Of a stretch of 64,000 nucleotides of DNA, positions 9,797-18,693 are shown piece by piece. The stretch is from Herpetosiphon aurantiacus DSM 785 (GTDB taxonomy: Bacteria > Chloroflexota > Chloroflexia > Chloroflexales > Herpetosiphonaceae). How positions within the stretch are numbered: position 1 is the first letter of the stretch; the number at the start of each line of letters is the position of its first letter. Location of the stretch: positions 1,007,199 to 1,071,198 of the forward strand of contig CP000875.1 of assembly GCA_000018565.1 (NCBI GenBank), written 5' to 3'. The notes under the pieces were generated by a model, which saw only the letters and a program-made list of their open reading frames with translations, did no database searches and was not told the DNA's origin. Position numbers and translations under genes: made by a program.

Positions 9797-11149
9797 CTAT
9801 GGTTGTAAATTGCGATTCATGATCTCCGCTGCTTGATCTAAAGCATCTTGGGGATCAGCATTGTTGTAGACGACTTCTTGCAATAATTTTTGGACATCGG
9901 TGGTGCTTTCTTCCCAGCCGACGCACTTGGGCGGGCCTGCCGATTGCTCCAACAAGCCACGGAAGCCAGCTTCGATATGGGTTGGCAATTTGGCGGCGCT
10001 GAGCAAGGGCAAACTTGGCGGCACATAATAGTTACTGGCACTTTGTGCATAGGCCGATTGGGCGGCAACCGCTTCTTCGGTATACAAAAAGCGAATAAAT
10101 TCGGCAGCCAGATCTTTGTTCTGCGAAGCTTCCATCACGCCGATGACCCGCCCTCCAAGGAACGCAACACTTTGGCCTTTGGGGCTTTTGGGCAGCGGAG
10201 CCAAGGCCCATTTGCCCGCCAACTCAGGCCGATTGAATTCCAGTGCTGCAACCGTCCAAGTGCCAGCATAGCTCACTAGATAATCGCCGCTTTCGAGGCC
10301 GCCTTCAATATCCAAGGCAGTATCGGTGGGAATTTGATATTTGGTGTAGAGATCGCGGAAGTAGGTCAGAGCTTGTAAGCCAGCCGCCGAGTTGATTGTG
10401 GCTTTGGAGCAATCGTCGTTATATAAACTGCCACCAGCTGAATATAAAAAGGTAAAGTAGCTGATCCAGCCAGCGTTATCCCAGCCAATCGCAAAGCCTT
10501 TTTTATTGATCGTGCGGGCTTTTTCTAGCACTTTGGTCAGTTCAGTCCAGTTTTGGGGAGCTTGTTGCATGCCGACTAAATCGCGCAGCAAATCAGTGCG
10601 ATAGAACATCCCCATCAATGCCACATCGAGTTGTAATGCATAGACCTCGCCTGTATCCAAGAACAATGAATCTTGGAGTTGCGGCAACATCTTTTGCTTA
10701 ACATCGCTTACCACATCGGGATAGGCCTTTTGCAGATCGATCATGCCACCCAATTTGCCAAACTCGATGCCCCATGACATACCGCCAGCCATCAGATCTG
10801 GCCCGCGATCGGCGGCGATGGCCTCAAGAATTTGGGTATGAGCATCGCTCCAGGGCAAGGCTTGAACTTTAATCAAGACCCCAGGATTTTTCTGCACAAA
10901 GATATCTGCTGCTGCTTGAATTGAAAGTGCCTCGACCTCTGAGCCAGTTGACCAAATAACCAAGGCCTTATCTGCCGAGTTGGCGAGGGCTGGCACGGCG
11001 GTTGGCGGTGTATCGGTGGGCAAGCTGGTTGGGTTGATTTGGGTTGGTGGCGTGGCTGCTTGACCACAGGCAGCCAAGATCAGCAGAACGATCAAACTGA
11101 ATCCAAGGCTACGAACTGTGCGGGGTGGCTGAGATGGCTTACGGTGCAT
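9797..11149 (-). CDS. ABC transporter sugar-binding lipoprotein
   Basis: A 450-residue extracellular solute-binding protein of the MalE-like family 1. It has a lipoprotein signal ending LILAAC with C28, a Thr/Pro-rich linker, then the two-lobe fold (VIWSTGSEVEALSIQAAADIF at the start, GPDLMAGG near residue 110, SYAGTWTVAALE in the second lobe). The ATG at 11149 has GGGAGG 9 bases upstream. It should deliver manno-oligosaccharides to an importer, but no MalF/MalG permease or ATPase genes are near, so it must use components encoded elsewhere. Two TGCATCGAT elements lie in its upstream region. Confidence 0.88.
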   Translation of the reverse strand: MHRKPSQPPRTVRSLGFSLIVLLILAACGQAATPPTQINPTSLPTDTPPTAVPALANSADKALVIWSTGSEVEALSIQAAADIFVQKNPGVLIKVQALPWSDAHTQILEAIAADRGPDLMAGGMSWGIEFGKLGGMIDLQKAYPDVVSDVKQKMLPQLQDSLFLDTGEVYALQLDVALMGMFYRTDLLRDLVGMQQAPQNWTELTKVLEKARTINKKGFAIGWDNAGWISYFTFLYSAGGSLYNDDCSKATINSAAGLQALTYFRDLYTKYQIPTDTALDIEGGLESGDYLVSYAGTWTVAALEFNRPELAGKWALAPLPKSPKGQSVAFLGGRVIGVMEASQNKDLAAEFIRFLYTEEAVAAQSAYAQSASNYYVPPSLPLLSAAKLPTHIEAGFRGLLEQSAGPPKCVGWEESTTDVQKLLQEVVYNNADPQDALDQAAEIMNRNLQP

Positions 11150-11175
11150 AACGCTGACCTCCCTTGGCCTATACA

Positions 11176-11220
11176 TGCATCGATGCAGGTTGTTTGGGTG
11201 TTGGTAGGCTGTGCATCGAT
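11176..11220 (-). promoter_or_regulatory. Candidate LacI-type operator pair
   Basis: A perfect 12-bp palindrome TGCATCGATGCA (11176-11187) with a central CG is followed 36 bp away by the partial copy TGCATCGAT (11212-11220). Both lie just upstream of the sugar-binding protein gene. LacI-family repressors bind CG-centred palindromes, and a LacI regulator is encoded three genes upstream. The link is inference; no second matching site was found in the lacI promoter. Confidence 0.4.
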
Positions 11221-11300
11221 AACCCTTCCCAAACATCGTTAAGTATATATGTTAGTGCAAGTCTAGCGCTATCCCTTGGGCCAGCATCAATCTTCCTATT

Positions 11301-11336
11301 ACGAGGTAGGTACGTTAGGTGAACAACCTACCTCGT
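11301..11336 (-). terminator. 11-bp stem-loop after the GH130 gene
   Basis: ACGAGGTAGGT (11301-11311) pairs perfectly with ACCTACCTCGT (11326-11336) across a 14-base loop. It lies 44 bases past the GH130 stop on the minus strand and upstream of the binding-protein promoter region. It may end the lacI-GH130 transcript or weaken read-through. No T-tract follows on the minus strand. Confidence 0.45.
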
Positions 11337-11379
11337 TTGGAACGCCGCCCTCGACCACATGGCCTAGTACTAGAACATT

Positions 11380-12378
11380 CTAGATCTCTGAATTCGCTTT
11401 AAGGAAGCTCAGCACTTCATCAACTTGGGCAAAGGCAATGCCGGTAACGGTATCAGCACAGCCATAATAAATGGCAATTCGGCCTGTGGCAGCGTCGGTC
11501 AAGGCCGCACATGGGAAGGCCACGTTTGGCACATCGCCAACACATTCATACAAGGTTTGGGGCGCAAGCAGATAGGGCGCGGTGCGATAAATCACTTTCC
11601 AAGGCTGCTCCAAATCGAGCAAGGCGGCCCCAAAACTATAGACAAAGCCATTGCACGAAGTCAATACGCCGTGATAGAACAACAACCAACCTTCGGTTGT
11701 TTCGATGGGGGTTGGGCCTGCGCCGATTTTGGTGCTTTGCCAGCCGCCTTTTGTGCCCATCACAAAGCGATGTTTGCCCCAGTGTTCCATATCGGGGCTT
11801 TCGCTGTAGTAAATATCGCCAAATGGCGTGTGACCGTTATCGCTGGGGCGACTGACCATGGCATATTTGCCATTGATGCGGCGTGGGAAGAGCACCCCAT
11901 TGCGATTAAACGGCAAGAAGGCATTTTCTAACTGATGGAATGTTTCAAAATCGTAGGTATAGGCTACGCCGATGGTTGGGCCATGATAGCCATTACACCA
12001 GGTGACATAATAGCGATCTTCGATCCAACAGACCCGCGGGTCATAGCGATATTCAAAGGCCGTAACTTCGGGATCACCCGAAAATTCCAACGGCTTGGGA
12101 TCGATCTCCCAATTGACGGCATCTTTGCTAAAGCCACGATGAATGTTCATCACGCGGCGTTTATCATCGCAGCGAAACACGCCGGCAAAGCCATCTTTGA
12201 AGGGCACAACAGCACTGTTGAAGATACTATTTGAGGTAGGAATGGCATCACGCGGAATCACCGGATTGCCGCTGTAGCGCCAAACAACATCTGAATTGCC
12301 GACCGGACGTTCTTCCCATGGAATTGAGGGGAGCGCACTTCCAAGGATGGTTGTGGATTGAAGCGTCGCTGCTTCCAT
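11380..12378 (-). CDS. GH130 beta-mannoside phosphorylase
   Basis: A five-bladed propeller enzyme of family GH130 that splits beta-mannosides with phosphate, giving mannose 1-phosphate. Family features in the 332 residues are SGNPV (36-40), IFNSAVVPF (52-60), GVFR, and YRYDPRVCW with D113 as the likely proton donor. Known activities include mannosyl-glucose phosphorylase and mannooligosaccharide phosphorylase; sequence alone does not decide. The epimerase in the same locus favours mannosyl-glucose as substrate. It follows lacI by 23 bases and is probably cotranscribed with it. Confidence 0.87.
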   Translation of the reverse strand: MEAATLQSTTILGSALPSIPWEERPVGNSDVVWRYSGNPVIPRDAIPTSNSIFNSAVVPFKDGFAGVFRCDDKRRVMNIHRGFSKDAVNWEIDPKPLEFSGDPEVTAFEYRYDPRVCWIEDRYYVTWCNGYHGPTIGVAYTYDFETFHQLENAFLPFNRNGVLFPRRINGKYAMVSRPSDNGHTPFGDIYYSESPDMEHWGKHRFVMGTKGGWQSTKIGAGPTPIETTEGWLLFYHGVLTSCNGFVYSFGAALLDLEQPWKVIYRTAPYLLAPQTLYECVGDVPNVAFPCAALTDAATGRIAIYYGCADTVTGIAFAQVDEVLSFLKANSEI

Positions 12379-12401
12379 AGCTGATACTCCTACAAGGCAA
12401 C

Positions 12402-13442
12402 CTACTTTGGTGGTTGCAAACGTTGAACTGATTGGCGTTCAAGCAGCCGTGGCCGCAGCGAGACTGTCGCCGGAGCCTGGTCTGGGTATTCGGCTCGATT
12501 GGCTAACAATTGCACCGCAAAGCGCCCCATGCTGACTTTATCGACATGCATTGTGGTAAGCGCTGGCGCAACATGCTGAGCCAGATCAATATTATCGAAA
12601 CCAATAATTGATAAATCTTGGGGAATTTGGCGATGCAACGCCCGCGCGGCTTGGGTTGCACCAATCGCCATCATATCGTTGGCACAAAACAGCGCGGTAA
12701 TTTGCGGATGGCGCTGCAACAGAATGCTCGATGTATCGCTGCCTTCGTGCATTGTGAGCAAGCAATCACCAAAATACTGATCATGAATGCCATGATCGGT
12801 TAAGGCTTGAATATAGCCTTTGCGCCGTTCGGCAATGCTAGGGTAGGCCTCTTTGGTTGTCCCAATCAGGCCAATATGACGATGCCCGTAGCTAATCAGA
12901 TAGCTGACTGCTTCATAGGCTGCGCGGAAGTTATCTGAAACAACTGAATCGTAGACATGTTCGTGTGAGTAGCCATCGACCAAAACCGCCGGAATGCCCT
13001 CACGTTGCAAAAGCTTGGTGATGGTTGCATCGGCGAATGCGCCAACTAACAATACCCCATCAAGGTGATCTTCCGAGAGCAAACGGGGCATCTCTTGAGG
13101 ATGATTATCCATATCAACTGGCACAGTGGCATACATTAAGTTAATATGCATTTTGCGACAGGCGGCCTCGATACCTGCGACAATCGGGGCATAAAACGGG
13201 TTGGTCAGTGGGCTATCGTCGCCAATTGAGGCCTTAACAATTACGCCTGCGTTGTGCAACGATTGCGAAACCAACTTCTCATGATTCAAGCGCTTGCGAT
13301 AACCAAGATCACGGGCAATATCCAACACGCGGCGGCGTGTCTCGTCGTTAATCCCAGGCTTGTCGCGTAATACTAATGAAACTGTTGCCAACGAGACACC
13401 GCTTTGCCGCGCAATGTCTTCCATCGTGATCCGCTGTGTCAT
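12402..13442 (-). CDS. LacI-family transcriptional regulator
   Basis: A 346-residue repressor-type regulator. Residues 5-50 form the LacI helix-turn-helix with hinge helix ([18 protein letters not shown]), followed by a periplasmic-binding-protein-like sugar domain with [11 protein letters not shown] and GFDNIDLA motifs. I chose the ATG at 13442, which has AGGAG seven bases upstream; the reading frame extends 22 codons further without support. Its place at the head of the mannan locus suggests it senses a manno-oligosaccharide and controls the locus. Confidence 0.9.
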   Translation of the reverse strand: MTQRITMEDIARQSGVSLATVSLVLRDKPGINDETRRRVLDIARDLGYRKRLNHEKLVSQSLHNAGVIVKASIGDDSPLTNPFYAPIVAGIEAACRKMHINLMYATVPVDMDNHPQEMPRLLSEDHLDGVLLVGAFADATITKLLQREGIPAVLVDGYSHEHVYDSVVSDNFRAAYEAVSYLISYGHRHIGLIGTTKEAYPSIAERRKGYIQALTDHGIHDQYFGDCLLTMHEGSDTSSILLQRHPQITALFCANDMMAIGATQAARALHRQIPQDLSIIGFDNIDLAQHVAPALTTMHVDKVSMGRFAVQLLANRAEYPDQAPATVSLRPRLLERQSVQRLQPPK

Positions 13443-13860
13443 ACATGTTCTCCTAGTCACCTTTGAATAGGCTCTCATGATGCCATAAAATAACGCTTTG
13501 GTTATCAAGCAACTTTATTGAAAAATTTAGAATAGTTTCAGCAACTCAATCTAGGTCATGTTCGGGCTTAGATTGCGATCTGTTTCGGCCATAACCCAAC
13601 TGCTACTGTAAAATTCTGTAAATTTTATCTAAAATTTTAGTAGAATTTCACTAAATATAGCGTATTGCAATCTAAATGTCAAGCTTAAATTTTAGCAATT
13701 AGATCGAAGCTTTGCCTGGAGTTTTAGCGGGCTTTGCCTGGATATTTTAGATTATCAAGTTCGGGGTTGGGCCAAAAATCGGGTGCATGACAAGCAGCAA
13801 AAGCACGTTACAATATGAGCAAGAGCAAATGCTGCTCGTTGCGTTATCCAAGGGGTTTTC
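13443..13860. other. AT-rich divergent intergenic region, lacI/lipA
   Basis: This 418-base gap separates divergent lacI and lipA. It is much richer in A/T than the flanking genes and contains the palindrome CTAAAATTTTAG and several further TTTTAG boxes between about 13620 and 13750. An 11-bp direct repeat, GCTTTGCCTGG at 13709-13719 and 13731-13741, has a 22-bp period, each copy followed closely by TTTTAG. These may be regulator sites or promoter DNA. No gene is evident. Confidence 0.5.
13787..13814 (+). promoter_or_regulatory. Possible lipA promoter
   Basis: ATGACA (13787-13792) and TACAAT (13809-13814) are 16 bases apart and lie about 47 bases upstream of the lipA start. Both boxes are close to sigma-70 consensus, but this is a match by eye only. 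Confidence 0.35.
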
Positions 13861-14757
13861 ATGGATACAATTACACTCTTTGAAGCGCCCAAAGCTGCAC
13901 CGGTGGCCCCGCGCCGCCCCGCATGGCTCAAAGCTCGCGCTCCGATAGGGGAAAACTACGAGGATGTGCATGGCCTCATGCGCGAACTCGATTTGCATAC
14001 GGTCTGCGAAGAAGCCCATTGCCCTAATATTGGCGAATGTTGGAATCATCGCACTGCGACTTTTTTACTCCTCGGCGATACCTGTACCCGCGGTTGTCGC
14101 TATTGCGCGATTGGCAAAGGCAAGCCGAAACCAATTGACGAACAAGAACCACAGCGCATCGCCGCTGCGGTCGCTCACCTCAAACTCAAACATGTGGTGC
14201 TAACCTCGGTTAATCGCGATGATCAAGCTGATGGCGGAGCGCATATTTTTGCCGAATCGATTGACTTGATTCGTCAGCAATTGCCCGAATGTAAAATCGA
14301 GGTGCTGATTCCCGATTTTGATGGCAATTGGGAAGCCTTGCGGATTGTGATGGATGCTCGTCCCGATGTGTTGAATCACAATATCGAAACCGTGCCACGC
14401 TTGTTCCGCAAATTCCGGCCACGGGCGAACTTCTACCAAAGCCTCGAATTATTGCGTTTGGCTCGCGACCTTCAGCCGAGCATTGTAACCAAAAGTGGCT
14501 TGATGGTTGGTGCTGGCGAAACCGATGAAGAGGTGCTGACGGTGATGGATGCCCTTCGCCGATCCGATGTGGATGTGATGACAATTGGCCAATATCTCTC
14601 GCCATCGGGCGATCACTGGCCGATTGATCGGTATGTGCCACCCGAAACCTTTACATGGTTCCGCGAGCAAGGCTTAGCGCGTGGTTTCCGCCACGTCGAA
14701 TCCGGCCCGATGGTGCGCTCGTCGTATCACGCCCACGAGCACGTTGCAGGGTTGTAG
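13861..14757 (+). CDS. lipA: Lipoyl synthase
   Basis: A radical SAM enzyme that inserts two sulfurs into octanoyl groups on lipoyl domains (EC 2.8.1.8), in the cytoplasm. All family cysteines are present. The auxiliary cluster motif is C49, C54, C60 (CEEAHCPNIGEC) and the SAM cluster motif is C75, C79, C82 (CTRGCRYC). The C-terminal RSSYHA supplies the serine ligand of the auxiliary cluster. The 298-residue length is normal. ATG at 13861 is preceded by AAGGGG. No lipB lies next to it, so octanoyl transfer must be encoded elsewhere. Confidence 0.97.
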   Translation: MDTITLFEAPKAAPVAPRRPAWLKARAPIGENYEDVHGLMRELDLHTVCEEAHCPNIGECWNHRTATFLLLGDTCTRGCRYCAIGKGKPKPIDEQEPQRIAAAVAHLKLKHVVLTSVNRDDQADGGAHIFAESIDLIRQQLPECKIEVLIPDFDGNWEALRIVMDARPDVLNHNIETVPRLFRKFRPRANFYQSLELLRLARDLQPSIVTKSGLMVGAGETDEEVLTVMDALRRSDVDVMTIGQYLSPSGDHWPIDRYVPPETFTWFREQGLARGFRHVESGPMVRSSYHAHEHVAGL

Positions 14758-14855
14758 GCGTTGGGGGTTGGGGATCGGTTGTTGGGGATCGGGTATTAAT
14801 ACCTGATCCCCATTCTTATGCCACAAAGAACAGGCAGAATGGTTTAGTCGTTATT

Positions 14856-14896
14856 CCCTCACCCCCCGCCCCTCGCCCACTGCGGCGGGCGAGGGG
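14856..14896. repeat. Fold-back intergenic repeat, copy 2 (partial)
   Basis: A shortened copy keeps CCCTCACCCCCCGCCCC on the left and the inner CCTCGCCC/GGGCGAGGGG hairpin, but lacks the right-hand GGGGGTGAGGG end. It lies between convergent lipA and purE. Confidence 0.6.
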
Positions 14897-14986
14897 AGCT
14901 TAACCCTGTTTAAGATCCACCAAGAACCTGAACAATGCTCTGAATCAGCCTTCGTGAAACTTCGCGTTCTTCGTGGTTAAAGAAGC

Positions 14987-15484
14987 TTATTGATTAATAG
15001 TTGTTTGCAGACGCTCGTTTTTGGCTTGCGATTCGGCGGCCATGGTTTGTTTGTATTCAATCAATTTGGCTTGTAAGGCAGCATCGGCGGTGGCCAAAAT
15101 TTGAATTGCCAATAAACCTGCGTTTTTGGCTTGGCCAATTGCGACGGTCGCAACCGGCACGCCGCCTGGCATTTGCACAATCGACATCAAAGCATCAACG
15201 CCTTGCAAGTGGCCGATTGGCACAGGCACACCAATCACTGGCAAGGGCGTGTAAGCCGCTAACATACCTGGCAAGTGAGCTGCTCCGCCTGCCCCAGCGA
15301 TGATCACTTTGAGGCCGCGTTCATGGGCGGTTTGGCCATATTCGGCCATCAAGGCAGGCGTGCGGTGCGCCGAAACCACCCGCATTTCATAACCAATGCC
15401 AAATTCTTGGCAAATAGTGGCGGCTGCTTGCATGGTCGTTAAATCCGAATCACTGCCCATCACAATTCCAACAACGGCTGACAT
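14987..15484 (-). CDS. purE: N5-carboxyaminoimidazole ribonucleotide mutase
   Basis: Class I PurE, which converts N5-CAIR to CAIR in purine synthesis (EC 5.4.99.18). The 165 residues contain GSDSD near the start, the active-site VSAHRTP and the [11 protein letters not shown] loop. The ATG at 15484 has AAAGGAG upstream; the longer open frame has no such site. It follows purK by 96 bases on the same strand, the usual class I pairing. Confidence 0.96.
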   Translation of the reverse strand: MSAVVGIVMGSDSDLTTMQAAATICQEFGIGYEMRVVSAHRTPALMAEYGQTAHERGLKVIIAGAGGAAHLPGMLAAYTPLPVIGVPVPIGHLQGVDALMSIVQMPGGVPVATVAIGQAKNAGLLAIQILATADAALQAKLIEYKQTMAAESQAKNERLQTTINQ

Positions 15485-15580
15485 AATGCTCCTTTGGCGA
15501 GAAATTAAAAATGCCAAGCGTTGATCGAGGTGCGTCATTGCAACGCTCGATTGGCTTGACATGTGGGTTGGTTTGCTCAA

Positions 15581-16726
15581 TTATACGGGTTCAGCTAAAA
15601 CCCGCTCTAGCTGATCGACGGCGGCTTGGGCACGCGCTTCGACTTCGCTTGGTTCGGCTCCTACAGCGGTGATATGGCCAATTTTACGGCCTGGCTTGGC
15701 GCTGCGTTTGTCGTACCAATGCACATGCACCTGTGGTTTGAGCGCCGTTTGAATCAAGCTGCTTTCAAGTGGTCGTGTGGTTGGCGCGAGCACATTGACC
15801 ATCACGGCACTTTGGTGGCGCAACTGAGGATCACCCAACGGCCAGCCCAGCGCAGCACGAATCGTATTTTCAAATTGTGAACAATAACAACCCTCAATTG
15901 AATAGTGACCAGTGTTGTGTGGACGGGGCGCTAGCTCATTGACCAAAATTTGGCCCTTGCTGGTCAGAAACATTTCAACCGCCAAGATGCCTAAGCCACC
16001 AAGCGCTGCTGCCGTCGCTTGAGCAACCTCGCTGGCCTGTTGTTGAATTGCTGCTGAGAAGGGTGCTGGTGCACGCACCACCCGACAAACGCCGCTCGGT
16101 TGGTAGGTTTCAATCACTGGATAGACGCATTGTTCGCCGCTGACCGAGCGAATAATCAAGGTTGCCAACTCGGCTTCGAAGGGAACCCATGCCTCAACAA
16201 ACACTGGATTTTCGGGAAAACCCAAGGAGCTACAAGCGCTGGCAATCTCTTCGGCGCTGCGGATTTTGGCCGTGCCACGGCCATCGTAGCCGTTGCGCCG
16301 CGTTTTCAGCATCAACGGGAAACCATGTTCAGCCCCAAAGGCCGCCACATCGTCCAACGATTCGATTAAGGCCAAGGCTGGTACAGGCAGGCCTGCGGCT
16401 GCCAATGTTAATTTTTGTTGCGCTTTATCCTCAATCAAGCCCAGCGTTGCCTGATCGGGGACAAGTTGCACGCCTTTGCTGGCAAGGTAGGCCAATTTTT
16501 CCGAGCCAATAAACTCGTTTTCCAGCACTACCACATCAACCGCTTGAGCAAATTGATCAAGCAAGGCTCGATCACTCCACTCGCCAACCACCGCTTTGCT
16601 GACCAATGCCGCTGGCTCATCGTTGCGGTTGGCCAAAACCACGGTTTCAATTCCCAAGGGAATCGCCGCTTGCACCAACATCCGCGCCAATTGGCCGCCA
16701 CCAAGAATTCCTAAACGTTTTGTCAT
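15581..16726 (-). CDS. purK: N5-carboxyaminoimidazole ribonucleotide synthase
   Basis: An ATP-grasp enzyme that makes N5-CAIR from AIR, bicarbonate and ATP (EC 6.3.4.18). The 381 residues open with LGILGGGQLARM and contain the ATP-grasp pieces LKTRRNGYDGRG and VNELAPRPHNTGHYS, the latter strongly diagnostic. It is the first gene of a purK-purE pair. Length and both ends look complete. Confidence 0.96.
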   Translation of the reverse strand: MTKRLGILGGGQLARMLVQAAIPLGIETVVLANRNDEPAALVSKAVVGEWSDRALLDQFAQAVDVVVLENEFIGSEKLAYLASKGVQLVPDQATLGLIEDKAQQKLTLAAAGLPVPALALIESLDDVAAFGAEHGFPLMLKTRRNGYDGRGTAKIRSAEEIASACSSLGFPENPVFVEAWVPFEAELATLIIRSVSGEQCVYPVIETYQPSGVCRVVRAPAPFSAAIQQQASEVAQATAAALGGLGILAVEMFLTSKGQILVNELAPRPHNTGHYSIEGCYCSQFENTIRAALGWPLGDPQLRHQSAVMVNVLAPTTRPLESSLIQTALKPQVHVHWYDKRSAKPGRKIGHITAVGAEPSEVEARAQAAVDQLERVLAEPV

Positions 16727-16830
16727 AATGCCTTAATGAGCTATAAGTTAATAGTCTAGATTTAACCATGAAGAGCACGAAGCTTTTGATTATAGGTGTA
16801 ATGATTCATACGGTTCGTAAGGATCGTTAT

Positions 16831-16936
16831 GCCCTCACCCCCTAGCCCCCTCTCCCGCCCAGCGAGGCGAGGGGGAATCATTCAGCTGTTTACTCCCCTC
16901 TCCCACCGCAGTGGGAGAGGGGCTAGGGGTGAGGGC
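16831..16936. repeat. Fold-back intergenic repeat, copy 3
   Basis: A full-length copy, from CCCTCACCCCC to GGGGTGAGGGC, in the 315-base gap between the AAA ATPase gene and purK. Just after it, at about 16973-17000, a 14-base unit (CTATGCTCTATGTT) is repeated in tandem. No gene is visible in the gap. Confidence 0.75.
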
Positions 16937-17041
16937 ACGCTGGCCATTGTTAAATCCAATGAACTGTTAGAGCTATGCTCTATGTTCTATGCTCTATGTT
17001 CTTTCTCCCCGACCCCTAAGACCTAGCCCCTGACCCCTCGT

Positions 17042-18691
17042 TTAATAAAAATCAGCAAAGCCCTCGCGATCGAGCCGTTCGAGCATGGCCTGAATTTTGG
17101 CTTGTGATTGAGGATATTCAGCAAATAATTGGGCTAAACTGCGCAAGCCATTGCGAAAACGTGGGCTATCATCGCCACGCAATTTGGGCAACAATTTTTG
17201 CTTAATTTGCAAATCGAGGGCTGTATTGAGTGGCATAATCCCCTCGGCTCCTTCCAAATAGCGCCCAATCTCTTCGACCGTGCGATAGCCAAATGGATGC
17301 CCAAGGCTGGCCAAGATTGGCTGTAATTCAAGCAATAATTGCCAAGCAGTTGGATTGAACGGGCGGCGATAGCTGGCTCGCCATGCCGCTAAATCGACCT
17401 CGGTCAGTTCAATTACATTTGCACGATCAAGCAGTTTGTCGCTGAGCGTAAAGGTGCTTTCATCAACATTAACCGTGCCGATGATATGCACATTTAATGG
17501 TAAACGCAGCGGATTACGCACGCTCTCGCCATCAACCGTTTGGGCAACTTCTTGGGGAATACCCAAATCGATCAGGTGTTCGGCAGTTTCAAGCGCACTC
17601 AATATCGGCGCTAAATAATATTCAGGCCGCGCCAAATTCAGCTCATCAAGGCAGAGAAAATAGGGATTGGCTGGATCGGCGCTGGCTCGCAGCAATAACC
17701 GCAACGTAGGCGTTGGCTGGAACGTTTGAGTTAAGGCATTGAAATAGCCCAGCAAATCGCGAGCATTATGCCAATCGGGCTGCACCGCCACCGCCAAATA
17801 ATAGGGATTATCGCTGTGTGGCGCGATTTGATGCACTGCATCGGCATAGACACGAGTCAAACGGGTTTTGCCCGTGCCCGAAATCCCAGGCAAAATCACC
17901 AAGGGCTTGGTTTGCAGCGCAATGTGGTACGAACGCAACACTGCATCGGGATAGATAAAGCCCCGTTGGCGAATGCTAGCGCTAATTTCTTCGATGCTTG
18001 GGCTATTGAAACCCGTGGCATACCTTGGGCGGGCTTCGCGAATATGGCTTGGTGGTAATTCCCACTCCTCTTCGGCAATTTCCATAATTGCTTCATTGAG
18101 TGGCAGCAAGGCCAACATATGGTTGATCAATTGCTGATTAAATTGTTGGCTATCGTCGAGTGCTTGTTGCCAAGGGTAACTCCAACCTGCCCAAAGATAA
18201 TTGCTACTGCGATTGGCCAGATAATCATCGAGCCACAGTTGTTGTTCAGCATGGTCGCCACGGGTATAGCGCACATCGGGTAAACTACGAATTAACGGCT
18301 CCCACAGCACGCGCCCCCGATCCCACACCGCAGCTAACTCACGCTTGCGCTTATTCCACAATTGAATGCCAACCAAAATTCGTTCTTCGCTGCCGCTAAC
18401 TCCAAGGTAAATATGGCAGCCACGTGGTGGCCGATCGATCACTACATGATAATCGTCGATTGGATCACGTTGGCGGCCACGATTGACCGCTCTAACGGTT
18501 TTAGCACTAACTTCGTACAAGCCCCAAGTATTGGGAAATTGGCGGGTTGCAGCGATATCAAGCTGCTCGCTGAGCGCCACCAGAATTGGGTGTAACTGCT
18601 CTTGAACGGCATTCCAACGCTCGTTTACACCTTCAACATGGAGCGCTTGTAGGGCAGCGCCATTCCATTGAATTGGCTCAGGTTGGCTCAC
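17042..18691 (-). CDS. McrB-like AAA+ ATPase
   Basis: A 549-residue protein whose C-terminal half is a dynein-type/McrB-like AAA+ domain. Walker A is GISGTGKT (269-276), Walker B is FLCLDELNLARPEYY with D349 and E350, and the sensor region is GTVNVDEST (405-413) followed by LDRANVIE. McrB recognises DNA and pairs with the McrC nuclease, but no McrC homologue is adjacent. The first ~220 residues, with GVSGSEERILVGIQLW and NKRKREL, are not a domain I recognise. The neighbouring FHA-ABC gene ends 2 bases from this start, so the two may be cotranscribed. A restriction or defence role is possible but not shown. Confidence 0.75.
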   Translation of the reverse strand: MSQPEPIQWNGAALQALHVEGVNERWNAVQEQLHPILVALSEQLDIAATRQFPNTWGLYEVSAKTVRAVNRGRQRDPIDDYHVVIDRPPRGCHIYLGVSGSEERILVGIQLWNKRKRELAAVWDRGRVLWEPLIRSLPDVRYTRGDHAEQQLWLDDYLANRSSNYLWAGWSYPWQQALDDSQQFNQQLINHMLALLPLNEAIMEIAEEEWELPPSHIREARPRYATGFNSPSIEEISASIRQRGFIYPDAVLRSYHIALQTKPLVILPGISGTGKTRLTRVYADAVHQIAPHSDNPYYLAVAVQPDWHNARDLLGYFNALTQTFQPTPTLRLLLRASADPANPYFLCLDELNLARPEYYLAPILSALETAEHLIDLGIPQEVAQTVDGESVRNPLRLPLNVHIIGTVNVDESTFTLSDKLLDRANVIELTEVDLAAWRASYRRPFNPTAWQLLLELQPILASLGHPFGYRTVEEIGRYLEGAEGIMPLNTALDLQIKQKLLPKLRGDDSPRFRNGLRSLAQLFAEYPQSQAKIQAMLERLDREGFADFY

Positions 18692-18693
18692 AA

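Noticed and set aside
16831..16936. Fold-back repeats as ordinary transcription terminators
   Set aside because: They lack T-tracts, occur next to genes in several orientations and within an operon, and share sequence across sites, which points to a repeat family.
17042..18691. Complete McrBC restriction system
   Set aside because: Only the ATPase-like gene is present; no McrC-like nuclease or methylase lies in the flanking DNA.
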